A stretch of 64,000 bases of DNA from Coix lacryma-jobi var. lacryma-jobi (GCA_009763385.1 CM019827.1:95702177-95766176); one strand, 5' to 3'. Positions 45,322 to 56,761 are shown, counted from the first letter of the stretch. The notes: generated from the sequence alone by a model not told the origin. A program made the numbers and translations.

Positions 45322-45652
45322 CTACTTCGTGGTGGCGAACGCGATGGTGTGCCTGTTCTCTGCGGCGGCGCTGGCGGCGTGCCGGAGCCGCGCCGCCATG
45401 GTGCCCGTGATGGTAGGCGACCTGCTGGCGCTGGCGCTGCTCTACTCGGCCGTGGGCGCCGCCGCCCAGTTCGGCATCGTGGGCGAGCGCGGCAACTCGC
45501 ACGTGCGCTGGGCCAAGGTCTGCAACGTCTACGGCCGATTCTGCGAGCGAGCCATGGCCGCCGTCATCGTCTCCCTCATAGGCGCCTTCGCCAACCTCGT
45601 CCTCCTCATGCTCAACATCCTCACCATCCACAAGAGCTCATCCTACTACTAG
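45322..45652 (+). CDS. CASP-like membrane protein, exon 2
   Basis: The acceptor CCGCAG ends at 45321. Codon 110 is completed across the junction (GT + C = Val), giving AFVYFVVANAMVC. TM2 is about 111-131 (YFVVANAMVCLFSAAALAAC). TM3 contains the conserved Asp (VMVGDLLALALLYSAVGAAA). A conserved loop follows (HVRWAKVCNVYGRFCE). TM4 is AAVIVSLIGAFANLVLLM, then a short tail ending SSYY and TAG at 45650. The Arg in TM1 plus Asp in TM3 is the family signature. The acceptor lies only 60 bp from the Stowaway remnant, so the last piece of the intron is largely TE-derived. Confidence 0.9.
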
Positions 45653-45814
45653 CTGAGTATTATATAGACAAGAGAGGCAGGGAGAGAAGAGAAACCCATA
45701 ATGTAAGCTACTACTGCTGATAGTTGTCACTCGGGATTAAAGATAGACGGACTATATGCTTGCTTGCATTGGATGGCAATTATATTGAAGACAGGTATAA
45801 TTAGTTGGACACTT

Positions 45815-46569
45815 AGAGCATCTCCAAGAGTTTGCTATCTTAACTTAATATCTACAAAATTTTTGCAAAACACGTAAAAATAGTCTTCAACAGATTAACA
45901 TCTTAACTTGGTATCTTCTTCTCCCAGGCCCAGCTCATACCTTTACGACGCGTATACCGATTGACAAAAGTAATTAGAAGGCTAAAAAATGATTAAAAAC
46001 TATTTTTATGGTTTTAGTTGCGAAAGTACCGCAAACAAAGAAAATGTCAGAGAACTTGTTTTGCTTTAGGGGGGGTGTTCATTTTCTGAAAAAAAATTAG
46101 TCAGTTACATTGGATATTCCAGTACTAACTTAGTCGTCTATTAAAAACAAACTAATAATAAAAATAATTACACCGCCATATGCTAATTAATAAGACAAAT
46201 CAATCTGTCATTAGCAAATGTTTACTGTAGCACTATATTATCAAATCATGAACTAATTAAGTTTAATAGATTTGTCTCGTGAATTAGCTTTTGGTTGATA
46301 AATTAATTTTTTAATTACTATATTTTTAATAGATTAAATTAGGATCGCAAAATCCGATATGACACGGCTAAAATTTTTGTTGGGAAAACAAACACCTACT
46401 TAGATAAAAGTTCAATGTTCACTTTATAAAAGTATCTTTAGTTTTGATAAATCAAAAATAGAAAACTCTTGGAGAGGAGCTCTATTTTTACTTTGCACAT
46501 TTTTTGGGAGTTGACAAAACACAAGATTTGTCAAGTAAAATATATATATGAAACACTTGGAGATGCTCT
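45815..46569. mobile_element. MITE with AGAGCATCTCCAAG ends, hosting a second MITE
   Basis: Inverted ends AGAGCATCTCCAAGAG (45815) and CACTTGGAGATGCTCT (46569). AT-rich, without coding capacity. A TSD is not clear. It starts 163 bp after the CASP-like stop codon and may contribute to its 3' UTR. Confidence 0.65.
46069..46399. mobile_element. Tourist-like MITE nested in the 45815 MITE
   Basis: Ends GGTGTTCATTTTC and GAAAACAAACACC with TSD TTA (46066-46068, 46400-46402). The internal motif TTTACTGTAGCAC with nearby CATGAACTAATTAAG is one I recognise from a very common grass MITE family. Confidence 0.65.
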
Positions 46570-46869
46570 ATGTTCAGTTAATTTCATGATTAACTAGTTA
46601 TAATTATTTATATTGGAGACAAATATATGAAGGATCCAATTGGCGGACAGATGGGGGTGAATGGGATCCTCAAATTTCTTCTCGAGAAATAGATGACCAT
46701 TGTCCCAGAAAATCACCCCAAAAGACAATGACTCAAACGACCGGCTAGTTCATGACCTACGAGTAGGTGGATACCCTAGGAGATGTCGTAGAGGTACAGC
46801 AGAACCGCCGGAGAAGGCCGAAAACCAAGCACCAAAGCAATGAGACAAAACTGCACTTGCAGCAGGATC

Positions 46870-47202
46870 CCGGACTGTCCGGTATTCTGATCCCGGACTG
46901 TCCGAGGAAGGCCGGACTGTCCGCGCCTGCAAAGCCGAACTGTCCGCCGACAAAAACTCTGAAAACCAACTATTCTGGAACAGCTCTGGTCAGGTCTCGA
47001 ACTGTCCGCGGTTTGCACGTCGGACAGTTCGTGGTTCACGTGAACAGTGAAACCCTAGAGTCCGAGGTTGGCCCTGTGCAGCATCCGATGTGACCCTGGA
47101 CTGTCCGCGGGTCACTGGCGGACTGTCCGCCAGTCACTTGACTAAGAATAGTACTGCGTTGCGCTGTTCTGAACGCGCCAAGTCCCGAGTTCCGGACTGT
47201 CC
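46870..47202. repeat. CCGGACTGTCCG palindrome array
   Basis: Seven or more copies of CGGACTGTCCG or its half-sites (GGACTGTCC, CGGACAGT) are spread over about 330 bp of LTR with unrelated spacers. It is comparable in layout to the CATCGGA array of the other Copia, with a different core. Confidence 0.8.
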
Positions 47203-48124
47203 TGTTAGGTTTAGTCCCACATCGTTAATTGATGGTGGGGGTGCACAACATATAATGCGTGGCAGTCCTCACCTATAAGGCTAGTCTTTTGGGTTGAGGT
47301 AGGCCCAAAGCATGATATGTTGTTGGGCTCCGTTGGACCTGGGCTCGTGGGGCGCCGACTCATGGATATGTTGAGTCGGGCCAAATTCCGCTGCGCACTC
47401 TAACAAGTGGTATTGGAGCCCATGGTCGAAAAAAACCTAGAAAATCTCATTGGTCACATGTGACGGGGGAGCCCGTTAACGTCTCGGCGTTGTTGAACTC
47501 GGGGCCTGAAGAAAACATCTTTCGGAGATCACACGTTGTGTGATGTGAAGAGTTGGATTCGATGTGTGATGGGGGAGATTGTTAGGTTTAGTCCCACATC
47601 GTTAATTGATGGTGGGGGAGCACAACATATAAGGCGTGGCAGTCCTCACCTATAAGGCTAGTCTTTTGGGTTGAGTTAGGCCCAAAGCATGATATGTTGT
47701 TGGGCTCCGTTGGACCTGGGCTCGTGGGGTGCCGGCTCGTGGATATGTTCAGTCGGGCCAGATTCCGCTGCGCACTCTAACAAGTGGTATCGGAGCCCAT
47801 GGTCGAAAAAACTTGGAAAATCTCATTGGTCACATGTGACGGGGGAGCCCGTTAACGTCTCGGCGGTGTTGAACTCGGGGCCTGAAAAAACATCTTCCGG
47901 AGATCACACATTGTGTGATGTGAAGAGTTGGGTCCGATGTGTGACGGGGGGATTGTTAGGTTTAGTCCCACATCGTTAATTGATGGTGGGGGAGCACAAC
48001 ATATAAGGCGTGGCAGTCCTCACCTATAAGCCTAGTTTTTTTGGTTGAGTTAGGCCCAAAGCATGATATGTTGTTGGGCTCCGTTGGACCTGGGCTCGTG
48101 GGGCGCCGGCTCGTGGATATGTTG
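47203..48124 (+). mobile_element. Tandem TRIM element: three LTRs, two internal regions
   Basis: LTRs of 203 bp (TGTTAGGTTTAG to CACTCTAACA) at 47203-47405 and 47580-47782, and a truncated third at 47954-48124. Internal regions of about 172 bp start with iMet-type primer sites TGGTATTGGAGCC (47408) and TGGTATCGGAGCC (47785) and end in GGGGGAGAT- or GGGGGGAT-type polypurine tracts. No coding sequence is present. The repeated LTR-internal-LTR-internal-LTR layout points to unequal recombination. It sits within the 3' LTR of the 46628-53644 Copia. Confidence 0.9.
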
Positions 48125-48150
48125 TTGTTAGAGTGCATAGTGGAATCTGG

Positions 48151-48580
48151 CCCTCCAATGTTCTTTACCAGGATTAGACATGTATCTACTAACCAAACTC
48201 ATAGCATAAGCTAAATCTGGGCGAGAGCAAACCATGACATACATCAAAGACCCAACAACACTAGAATAAGGAACTTTTGACATGTGTTCAATATCTTGAT
48301 CTGAACTAGGACACTGAGCAGCTGACAATTTAAAATGAGGTGCAATAGGAGTACTAACAGACTTTGCATCATGCATGTTGAAACGCTGAAGAACTTTCTT
48401 AATATAATTTTGCTGACTAAGAAATAACAAACCAGATTTACTGTCTCTAGTAATTTCCATACCGAGAATTTTTTTAGCAGCACCAAGATCCTTCATATCA
48501 AATTCACTACTCAACAATTTCTTTAATTTAGTGATTTCAACTTTGCTCTTGGCAGCAATCAGCATATCATCAACATATAA
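48151..48580 (-). pseudogene. Copia RT fragment fused to LTR pieces
   Basis: The minus strand encodes LLYVDDMLIAAKSK, then EFDMKDLGAAKKILGMEI, FNMHDAKSVSTPI and GSLMYVMVCSRPDLAYAMS, which is RT palm and thumb of a different Copia lineage from its host LTR. One side joins 27 bp matching an inverted TRIM LTR end (48124-48150); the other joins LTR sequence at about 48580. A translocated fragment. Confidence 0.8.
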
Positions 48581-48801
48581 CAGTCTGCCCTTCATCGCTC
48601 CCGGTCCATCGGCACAGTCAATCTCTACTTGACCTTCACCTCGCCATTGATCATTGCCTCCGAGCTCCACACTTGCACATCAACACAGCCAAGAGACACA
48701 TGTTGCCACTCACCCCTCCCGGTGAGCCTGTTGACCGATCGCTCATTACTCAGGGTGGAACCACAAGGGCACATATCAACCTTGTGTTCGCAATCTCCCC
48801 C
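48581..48801 (-). repeat. 3' LTR start and PPT of the rearranged Copia
   Basis: 48581-48792 matches 53440-53644, the same LTR region at the other end of the element. The minus strand then shows the PPT AAGGGGGAG immediately upstream of the LTR start TGCGAACACAAGG. Confidence 0.8.
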
Positions 48802-50283
48802 TTGATGAGTGCATCGTCAACATAGAGTAACCAATAAGCAAAAATAAAATGAAAATAGAAGTAGATGGAAGAAGAAGCTTACTCAAAATGTCCCAAAAGC
48901 CTAGATAAAAGCCGAAGAATGACAAATCAAGATAAGCAAAGCTTGGTCCCCAAAGACATGGGCAACGGCTCGATGCAACCAAGCAAAGGATAGGAGCAAC
49001 AACTCGAAGTAGAGCAAAACTCGATCTCAAGGGCAAAAACTTGGTTCCCAAAGACATGGGCAACGGCTCGACGCAACCAAGTCAAGAGCTAGCTAGTCCT
49101 CAAGAAGAGGCAGAAAAGGGCTCAACACCACTAGCTGAAAAACTCCATACCAACTGAAGATGCATAATCCAACAAAGATTGCTAGTCCCTCAAGATAGAG
49201 GCGCAGAGGCTCAACACAACTAGCAGAAAAACTCCATATCAATCAAAAACTTGCCAAACCAAGTCAAAATCAGCAAGAAGCGATCGGAGCAGAAGAATCA
49301 AATGACTCCCCCCTAGACACATGCCAGAAACTCCCCCTTGCTAAAAGAACTCCCCCTCGACAAGTGAAGCACAAAGAGTTGCAAATTGTCACCATACAGC
49401 AAAAATTCTCCCCCTTGGGGACAATTGCAATTGAACAAGATAAGAAGCGGAGCTCAAACAAGCGAAGCGGAGCTAGGCCATGCCTATCGGAGCAAGACAC
49501 ATGCACATGAGCCTAAAATACAAGTCAGCAGCTTTAGGTATATAGTCATTAGAGTGAAAGAATGCTCTAAAGAGTGCTGATCTGACAACTTAGCAACGAG
49601 AATAAGTGCTAGCAAAGGCTCAAACTGATCACAAAATACGAAATGTGAACAAAATATGCTAGTGAGCAGTGTTAAGCCATTCAGAAAAGGGATTCACCAA
49701 AAAAATAGCACTGAACATGTATAGACAGGAAGTCAAACAAGTGCTAAACATGTATGAAAGGTGAACTACCCCTAGCAAAGTTCAATCATCATACTATAGA
49801 ATGAAACATAGACTTGTGTTGATCAAATTTTATCGGAGATATACAACGGTTATTAACACAAGTTCAAATTTAGCATGTGATTGCGAGAGGTTGAAAGCTT
49901 GTCATTGCCTAACTTTTCAACCAAGCTAAGTCTATGCATAAAGCAATCGGAAGCTTAAAGCATCGGTTTCGGTCTTACACTACACGACTCAAGTTTAACT
50001 CAAAAGTGCAATGAGAAACAGTCTCGATACCGTGATGTGTTGACAAAGCAATTCCATCTCGATCTTTTCAAATTCACTTATACTTGGTTCAAATTAAGCA
50101 GAATATGAACATACCAAGCAAGTGAATGACTCAGAGCAAGAGACATAGCAATCGAGCATATATGAAATAGCACAAGTGACCTCAACACATTCTAAACATG
50201 CTAGTGCCAATCTCAGTGGTGAACAAGTATCAAATTTTTATGTTCAATTAAGCAAACTCACCATTTATAAAAAAGAGCCTAAT
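48802..50283 (-). other. Non-coding 3' internal region of the rearranged Copia
   Basis: A-rich on the plus strand, with repeated CTCCCCCTTG-like motifs (49310-49420) and two copies of a CAAAGACATGGGCAACGGCT unit (about 48951 and 49036). No reading frame with recognisable motifs; possibly the decayed extra-ORF region of a SIRE element. Confidence 0.4.
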
Positions 50284-51213
50284 CTACAAGACCAAAATCA
50301 TGCAAAGTAGACTGAAAACAAGACCAAAATCATGCAAAGTAGCAACCATCCACAAAAGCTGCGAAGCACAAGAAGCGGCAGCGACATATTTGGCCTCGGT
50401 GGTAGACTGGGCTACGCTAGACTGCTTGCGAGAAGACCACGAAACAAGCGAAGAGCCAAGAAACTGACAAGTCCCAAAAGTGGACTTGCGCTCAAGCCGA
50501 CAGCCGGCAAAATCCGCATCGGAGTAACCACAAAGCGAAAGGGTCGAAGAAGAGGAGTACCAAAGTTCGAACTCAGGAGTGTATCGGAGGTACCTCATGA
50601 TGCGCTTGACCGCCTGCTTATGGGAAGTCTGAGGGGACGCCTGAAAGCGAACGCACAGACACACTGCGAAGTGTATGTCTGGCCTCGTCACCGTCAAGTA
50701 CAGGAGAGAGCCAATCATGCTCCTGTACTCCTTCTGGTCTACGGGCTCTCCGTCCTCATCCGCGTCCATCGCAATAGTCGTCGCCATGGGCGTCATGAGA
50801 GGCTTGGCCTCGCCCATGTCGAACTTCTTCAGGATGTCCTTCGTGTACTTGCTTGATGCACAAATGTCCCATCTCGGGTTTGCTTGATTTGCAACTCGAG
50901 GAAGAAGGTCAACTCACCCATCATGCTCATCTCAAACTCCCTACTCATAACATCTGCAAACTTGGCAACAAGTGCCTGAGAGGAGCCACCAAAGATGATA
51001 TCATCCACGTAAATCTGAACTAAAAGGGTGTCATTACCTTGCTTGAGGAGTAACAGAGTCTTATCTACCTATCTCATTTTAAAACCCTTAGAAAGGAGAA
51101 AGGTTTTCAAATGCTCATACCATGCTCTCGGGGCTTGATTCAAACCATACAAAGCTTTCGAAAGTTTGAACACATGGTTTGGAAACTTGGGACTCTCGAA
51201 ACCCGAGGGTTGT
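50284..51213 (-). pseudogene. Copia RT/RNase H fragment
   Basis: Minus-strand motifs in order: LSKALYGLNQAPRAWYEHLK, IYVDDIIFGGSS, MSMMGELTFFL, KPLMTPMATTIAM, YRSMIGSLLYLTVTRPDI, GYSDADFAGCRLERKSTFG and QSTTEAKYVAAASCASQ. Frames change several times. It stops at 51213, where sequence switches to LTR. Belongs to the SIRE clade by similarity to the 8290-10468 copy. Confidence 0.85.
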
Positions 51214-51392
51214 TAACCATACAAAGTGATTCAAACGAAATCGAAAACCATCCCTCAGATTGGAAGAACGAAGCAATTCTCCGAGGAGGCAAAGAACGAA
51301 ATGCAAAGAACACAAGACAAAACACGAATTCGATCTCGATTTCAGCCGGAACTTGTCCCCACGAGGAGACAACGGGATTACGGTCCCGTTTC

Positions 51393-52567
51393 TATAAGTG
51401 CAATCAAGCCCTAAGTGGGTTTTGGTCTTGATGACCACCAAATTAGAGGACTAATGAGATTTGTTGGGTTAACAAGCAGGGAATAGCAAACGAAAGGATG
51501 ACATACATGGCTGATGGGTACCCAATTGTTTTCATGATGGTTTCCGACTCAAAGGAGGTTTAATTCGTTTTTCATTTCGAATTTGAGTTTAGGAATGTCG
51601 TACTATCAAGAGGGATTCTAGCACCCACAGTCAAATTGTGTTACCAATGCTCAATCTTTGTCAGAGAGATATACTTCCAGCCCCTTTCCAACCCCACAAG
51701 GTTCATTCTGATCTAATCACCTTGGGGAGATCGGCAGTGCCGATCATAACTGGACTGTTGAGAACCAGACTATATATACCTTTTCAAAAAGCCCAAAAAC
51801 AGCCCAGTCAACCAGTGCTTCTTCAGACCGTTGCAAAAGGCTCACGATTCAGACCGTTGCAAAAGGCTCTCTCTCTCTCTCTCTCACTCCTACATTGTTG
51901 CTTCCAAAGCTTTGAAGTGGATCTCCCATTCCAACCACTAAAACTTGAAAGAGAGGGTAACAAAACTCGATTAGAGAGCAGATCCATTGATTCCTAAAGT
52001 CTCAAGAGCATTGGTTCACGTTTGGTCGGAGGTTCTAGGGTTTATTACTCTTGGAGCTTGCTTCTAGTCGGCTAGACGTCGCCCATGAGCTTGCCATCGT
52101 TTGTGGCAGCCTTGGGAGGTTTGTAACCATCTTCTTGCAGCTAAGAAATCACCCCTCATCTCAAGAGTTAGGTCTCTTGACTTGAGAATGAGGAAAAGGG
52201 CAAACCTAAGTGGTGAGCTTGAGCCTTGGTGGTGTACCTCAACAACGTGGAGTAGGTTAACCTTGGTGGTGAACCGAACCACGGGATAAATCCTTGTGTC
52301 ACCTTGTGCTTTGGCTTACTTTCCTATTTGTGAAGTGATTTTTAGGGTTTGAGCTCATACTTGTGTTTCCAGTTTCTGATATACCTGTGAACTGTATAAC
52401 CCTGCAGGAAGTTTACTCTCTCTCTGTGTATCATTCTGTCTTTTACTTACGAAGTTTGATTTCGCATCCATCTAGATCGGCAGTGCCGATCAGGCTTCTA
52501 ACCGAATTAGGTTTTGAGTTTTGTCAGGCCTATTCAACCCCCTTTCTAGGCCTCCAGAGATCCTACA
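51393..52567 (+). mobile_element. Solo SIRE-type LTR (1175 bp)
   Basis: Begins TATAAGTGCAATC (first G of the usual TG apparently mutated to A) and ends GAGATCCTACA. TSD GTTTC occurs at 51388-51392 and 52568-52572. The body contains two GATCGGCAGTGCCGATC palindromes (about 51726 and 52474), a TATATATA box near 51770 and a CT microsatellite. It inserted into the 5' LTR remnant of the 46628-53644 Copia. Confidence 0.85.
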
Positions 52568-52572
52568 GTTTC

Positions 52573-53644
52573 CTGAGAATCACAAAATTCATAGAGGTAT
52601 TGTAGCACTCTGCGGATCACAAGCAGCTAGAGGGAGGAAAACCTAATAGAGTCTGCGAGAATGAAATGCTGCCAGGATAGAATGAGAGGAGAAGTTGCCT
52701 CCCTATATATAGCCTAATACATTATTCACCTTCTACCCCTAGATACATAGAGCGAACAGGCTAACCCTAGGGGTATTCTAGTCCAACTCCATCAGGTCTT
52801 CATCCGATGACCACGCACCTTCTCATCCTTCACTTCACCTCGATGCAAGCTCCAGGATGCCACCACGTGTCGTCCCGTCGACCGTCGCGCCTTCCTCACT
52901 GATAGCTTAGCCGCTACGCAAGCCTCTCGGTGCCGCCACGCGTCGACCATTCTGCATAGGAACCTCCGCCCGGTTTTGAGGCCCAAACCGAGAAACCATC
53001 CTTGCTGAGTTTTGTGGCCTAAACTCAGAAACCCGTCACCCAGGTTTTGAGGCCCAAACGTGGCAAACCGTCCTCCCTGAGTTTTGAGGCCCAAACTCAG
53101 AAACCGTCGATGGTAGCTTTCTGAGGCTCAACTAACGAACCCGCGCCGTAGTCGGAGTGTGGTTCGCACACCCAAACCACCGGCACCGATGTTGATGCAT
53201 GTCCAGCATCCATGTCGGGCACAACGCCTTCGCCTTCCTCCTTGATTTGGCCAACGACACTTGCGTCGCACGCAAGCCCGTGTCTGACCTCCTGCCATGT
53301 GCCACGTCGTCATCGTCCTCCTCCAGACTCGGCCGATGCCATCGCACATGCCCATGTGCTCTTGCTCGTCGAAGCCAAGTGCCAGCTACCACAGCTGGTC
53401 CTCCGGCCACCCGGTCCATCGGTCGAAGTCTCACGGCCGCCCTTTACCGCTCTCGGTCCATCGGCATGGCCCGTCTCTACTTGACCTTCACCTCGCCATT
53501 GACCACTGTCTCCGAGATCCACACCTGCACATCAACACAACCAAGAGACACATGTTGCCACTCATCCCTCCCAGTGAGCCTGTTGACCGATCGCTCATCA
53601 CTCAGGGTGGATCCACAAGGGCACATATCAACCTTGTGTTCGCA
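52573..53644 (-). repeat. 5' LTR remnant of the rearranged Copia
   Basis: Continues 51214-51387 after the solo LTR. Minus-strand TATATATAGG near 52710 is a likely TATA box. 52969-53105 carries hairpins pairing CGGTTTTGAGG with CCCAAACCG-type arms and GAGTTTTG with CAAACTC-type arms. The end matches 48581-48792 and abuts TSD ATATA. Confidence 0.8.
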
Positions 53645-53888
53645 ATATAATTAGTTAGCATCTAGAGAGATCAACTCTAAAGTTCTTTGGGTTCAATGGC
53701 TAGTTATCGTCTAGGTATATTGGTCAAGTTTAGTCAAAACTTTATTATCGTTTTAGTTATTTGTTTCTCTCGCCGTAAAATGTTAACCTGTAGCCCGTGT
53801 GTGTGCCCTTAGATAGATCTTTGTAACAATTGGTCTGATTCATAGCATATAATGGTGAGAGCATCAATGAGGAGCATCTACGATTGAC

Positions 53889-54101
53889 ATGGCATGTGCG
53901 CAGCTATGGTATGACATGTTTGAATCTAACGGTGATGGCGCCATGGAGAAGGTTCTGGGAATGGACTGGACCATGAAGCCCGAAGATCTGGCCGATCCCA
54001 CTGTGGACGTGGAGTTGATTACAGGGATGGCTGGGCTGGGGCTCGATAGTCCTCTCTTAGATTCATCGTCATGCACGATGTCGATATTGTTCGGACTCTA
54101 A
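53889..54101 (+). CDS. Unrecognised 70-aa ORF
   Basis: I do not recognise this protein. It reads MACAQLWYDMFESNGDGAME and continues acidic and non-repetitive to SCTMSILFGL and a TAA. It lies in the only non-TE stretch between the rearranged Copia (ends 53649) and the hAT remnant (from 54332). Composition is protein-like, more so than the surrounding AT-rich DNA, so it could be a terminal exon or captured gene fragment. No splice partner was identified. Confidence 0.25.
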   Translation: MACAQLWYDMFESNGDGAMEKVLGMDWTMKPEDLADPTVDVELITGMAGLGLDSPLLDSSSCTMSILFGL

Positions 54102-54331
54102 GAGCGGGGCATGTTCGAGGAAATGTCTGAAAGGTGGTAATCTTACCAAGATAGAGAAGAGACAATTCTATACAATACGGAGTAGACAACCGATCACATC
54201 TGATGCTAGCTAGGCTTAGACAATGCAGGTAACCAAACAACTAAAGATTGGCTTGCTAAAACCACGCTTGAGTTCTCCAGGCTTAGATTCTACTCATGCT
54301 AGAAGTTAGCCACGAAACCTAACACACCATA

Positions 54332-56040
54332 TAGGGACGAAGCCAGGAAAAAATTAAGGGCGGCTGGACAAAAGCGCACAACGACTTAACTCCACTATGA
54401 CTCATCATAATAGACAATATATAATAGCTTGAATTAATTTTATATTGTAAGATCGTCGAGTAACGATGGAATTCACAAAATACATCATTAAAAGAAGAAT
54501 GCAGTTCATTCATACTGAATAACCAAAAGTCTTAATTGTGAAACCAATAAACAACACATGAAGTTGCCCCACATTATTCCTCCGAAGTAGCAACCTACAA
54601 AAATAGACATAATTGATTAGCCAAATATATGGATCTCCAAATTATGAATTTAGAAGAGAATAGAGCGTACCATTACTTTTTTAGACAATAACATCTGACG
54701 CTTTTTCATCTCTTGAAACCGCTTTTTGATCTTTATATTATCAATCTTTCTAAATATCTCCTCAGTGTAGCATATCATCAAGTCATTGAGCCATTCATCA
54801 CCCATTTTATTAGGCAGATCTGTCTTTATAATGTTCAAGGCTGAAAATATCCTCTCAACTGAAGTGGTTGCTACCGGTAGTATCAAGATTAGGTCAATGA
54901 GACGATAAACCAATTTATAAGATGTGTGCATATTATTCTTCACCATAATTTCAGCAACTTTTCCAAGGTCAGTGCATCCAAGAAAGTCTGGAGTTCTTCT
55001 AGCACGGTTGACAAACTATCTAAGATGATTTGGTAAAATAGCAAGTTCACCAATATCAAAATCCTCGGCATAAATTTCAGCAAGCCTCACAAGTTTGTCC
55101 ACATCAAATTAGAGAAGGAGTTCCTTGGGTTAAAAGCAGCCATACATACTAATAACTCTGAACTAATTCCACTAAACCGGTGATTCATCTCAGTCAAGAT
55201 GGCATCAATGGAGACAAGAAAAAGGTCAACATGATAGTAATGCATGTTTGTTACCTTTTGCTTTCTTCTTCTAGATGTTCCTCTGACATTTATTTCCTTA
55301 TCCATATCCGACACTTCAATCTCATTCTTCTCAAAGTATGTTATCACTTTTTTGAGCAGTGGCTCCCATCCAGTTTCCCTCATATCCTGCAAGCTATCTT
55401 TCACATCTGAGATCAAATGCATTGCTTCAACTATGTCTTGATCCTTCCTTTGCAAAGCTTGTGACAAAATATTTGTCATGCTCAACAATTGCATCATCAA
55501 ATGCAGGATGAACACAAAATCAAAGCTCTCCATTTTCCCAATTAAACCTAAAGCTCCACCATTATTTGCTGGTTTAATAGAATCTTTCTTCACTATCTCA
55601 AGCACATCTATGATAGCCTCCCACATCACCAAAATGTGAAGCAAAGTTTTAAGATGTGAATCCCATCTAGTATCTCCTGGCCTAGCCATGCTACTTTCTT
55701 GATTTAAACCTCTTCCAGTCATAATCCCACCATTCTCAATCTTTTCTAGCAGCACATCATGATGCTTTGCAAGCAAGGCATCTTTGGGCCTGGTGTGTCA
55801 CGGAGAGTCGGAGACGGCGATGGGGACGCGGTCACGCGTGCGGCGCTGGTGCGTGATGGGAGGAGGCGGATAGGTTTTCTCCACTTTGGGCCTTGGCCTA
55901 ATTAGCAATATCCTATCTCAGCCCTTCATGTCTACTAGATCAACAACTGAAAATTTAAGGGAGGCTCCAGGGGTCTTCATTTATTCGGCATGGTAGGGGG
56001 GGCTTAAGCCCGTGCCGCCCGTGCGCTAGCTTCGTCGCTG
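54332..56040 (-). mobile_element. hAT transposon remnant
   Basis: Left end TAGGGACGAAGCCAG and right end CTAGCTTCGTCGCTG are imperfect inverted repeats of hAT style. The flanks ACACCATA and CACCCATA look like a decayed 8-bp TSD with an indel. It contains the C-terminal half of a transposase on the minus strand; the N-terminal half is missing. Confidence 0.7.
54650..55776 (-). pseudogene. hAT transposase C-terminal half (DUF4371/TTF-type)
   Basis: The block 55776-55087 has ARPGDTRWDSHLKTLLHIL and DVKDSLQDMRETGWEPLL. 54946-54650 has the hAT dimerisation region, LPVATTSVERIFSALNIIKT then WLNDLMICYTEE. The two are joined through a segment with at least one stop near 55020. The RWDSH and SVERIFS signatures are those of plant TTF-type/DUF4371 hAT proteins. 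It lacks the zinc finger and the N-terminal part of the catalytic domain. Confidence 0.85.
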
Positions 56041-56610
56041 CACCCATAAGCAATGTAGAGAACAATTCTGTCATACAAAAGATTTTAATGACCAATTATT
56101 GCTCCATCGACAAGTAGAATATGAAAATGTAAGAAAGCAATATCTTATAACTACAAAACACAGTTGTACTGATAAACGTAAAAAATAGCCGGATTTTGAA
56201 ATAACAAATAACCCGATATCTGAAAATAAAAAATAATTGAGCATTTCTGTTTCTCAATCAATTGTAGGCACTGCACATTAATTTTAGAAGGAAACAATAC
56301 ATCAATCTACTCCAAGAAAAGACCATTGCATTATATAACTTCTTAATGCAAGACTAAATTTTCTTATCTCACCATTTATGTTGGCTTTAGTAATTAACTA
56401 CCTATAATATGTATTACTTTATTATGAGCTTAGTAGCTTACTTGACCAATGCAATTATTGGACCAGAGTTTTCTTGATGCTTTCAGAAACTAATGCATGA
56501 AACCAAATGGACTCAGCAACCTCCAAAATTTACTCCAGTTTTTAGATTATTAACATGCCAAAAAAATTCAAAACATAAGATATGACTAATAAACAATTAG
56601 CATGCATACT
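56041..56610. other. AT-rich DNA, nothing recognised
   Basis: No ORF, RNA gene or element end that I can support. Confidence 0.6.
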
Positions 56611-56761
56611 CACTACTAGAGAACATGCCTTTGGACAATCTATCAACTGAGCTTTAGTCTCGACAAAAAATTGCGTCCGTCCCTGTTGCTAACACCAACC
56701 GAGACTAAAGGGTGACCTTTTAGTCCCGGGTGGTGTTATCAACCGGGACTAAAGGACCTTT
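56611..56761. mobile_element. CACTA fragment (TTTAGTCCCGG type)
   Basis: Starts CACTACTAGAGAACATG with subterminal units TTTAGTCCCGG and CCGGGACTAAAGG. It stops at 56761 where an LTR begins, so the rest probably lies beyond the Gypsy element, outside the window. Confidence 0.75.

Larger units (their letters stand above)
46628..53644 (-). mobile_element. Rearranged SIRE-like Copia with nested insertions
   Basis: The left end TGAAGGATCC (46628) and right end TGTTCGCA (53644) are flanked by TSD ATATA (46623-46627 and 53645-53649). Minus-strand order is a 5' LTR remnant (53644-51214, holding a solo LTR), RT/RNase H fragment (51213-50284), degenerate 3' region, PPT (about 48793-48801), and a 3' LTR in two pieces (48792-48581 and 47202-46628) separated by a TRIM array and a foreign RT fragment. 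Gag, protease, integrase and the 3' portion of the 5' LTR are deleted. An old, non-functional copy. Confidence 0.82.
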
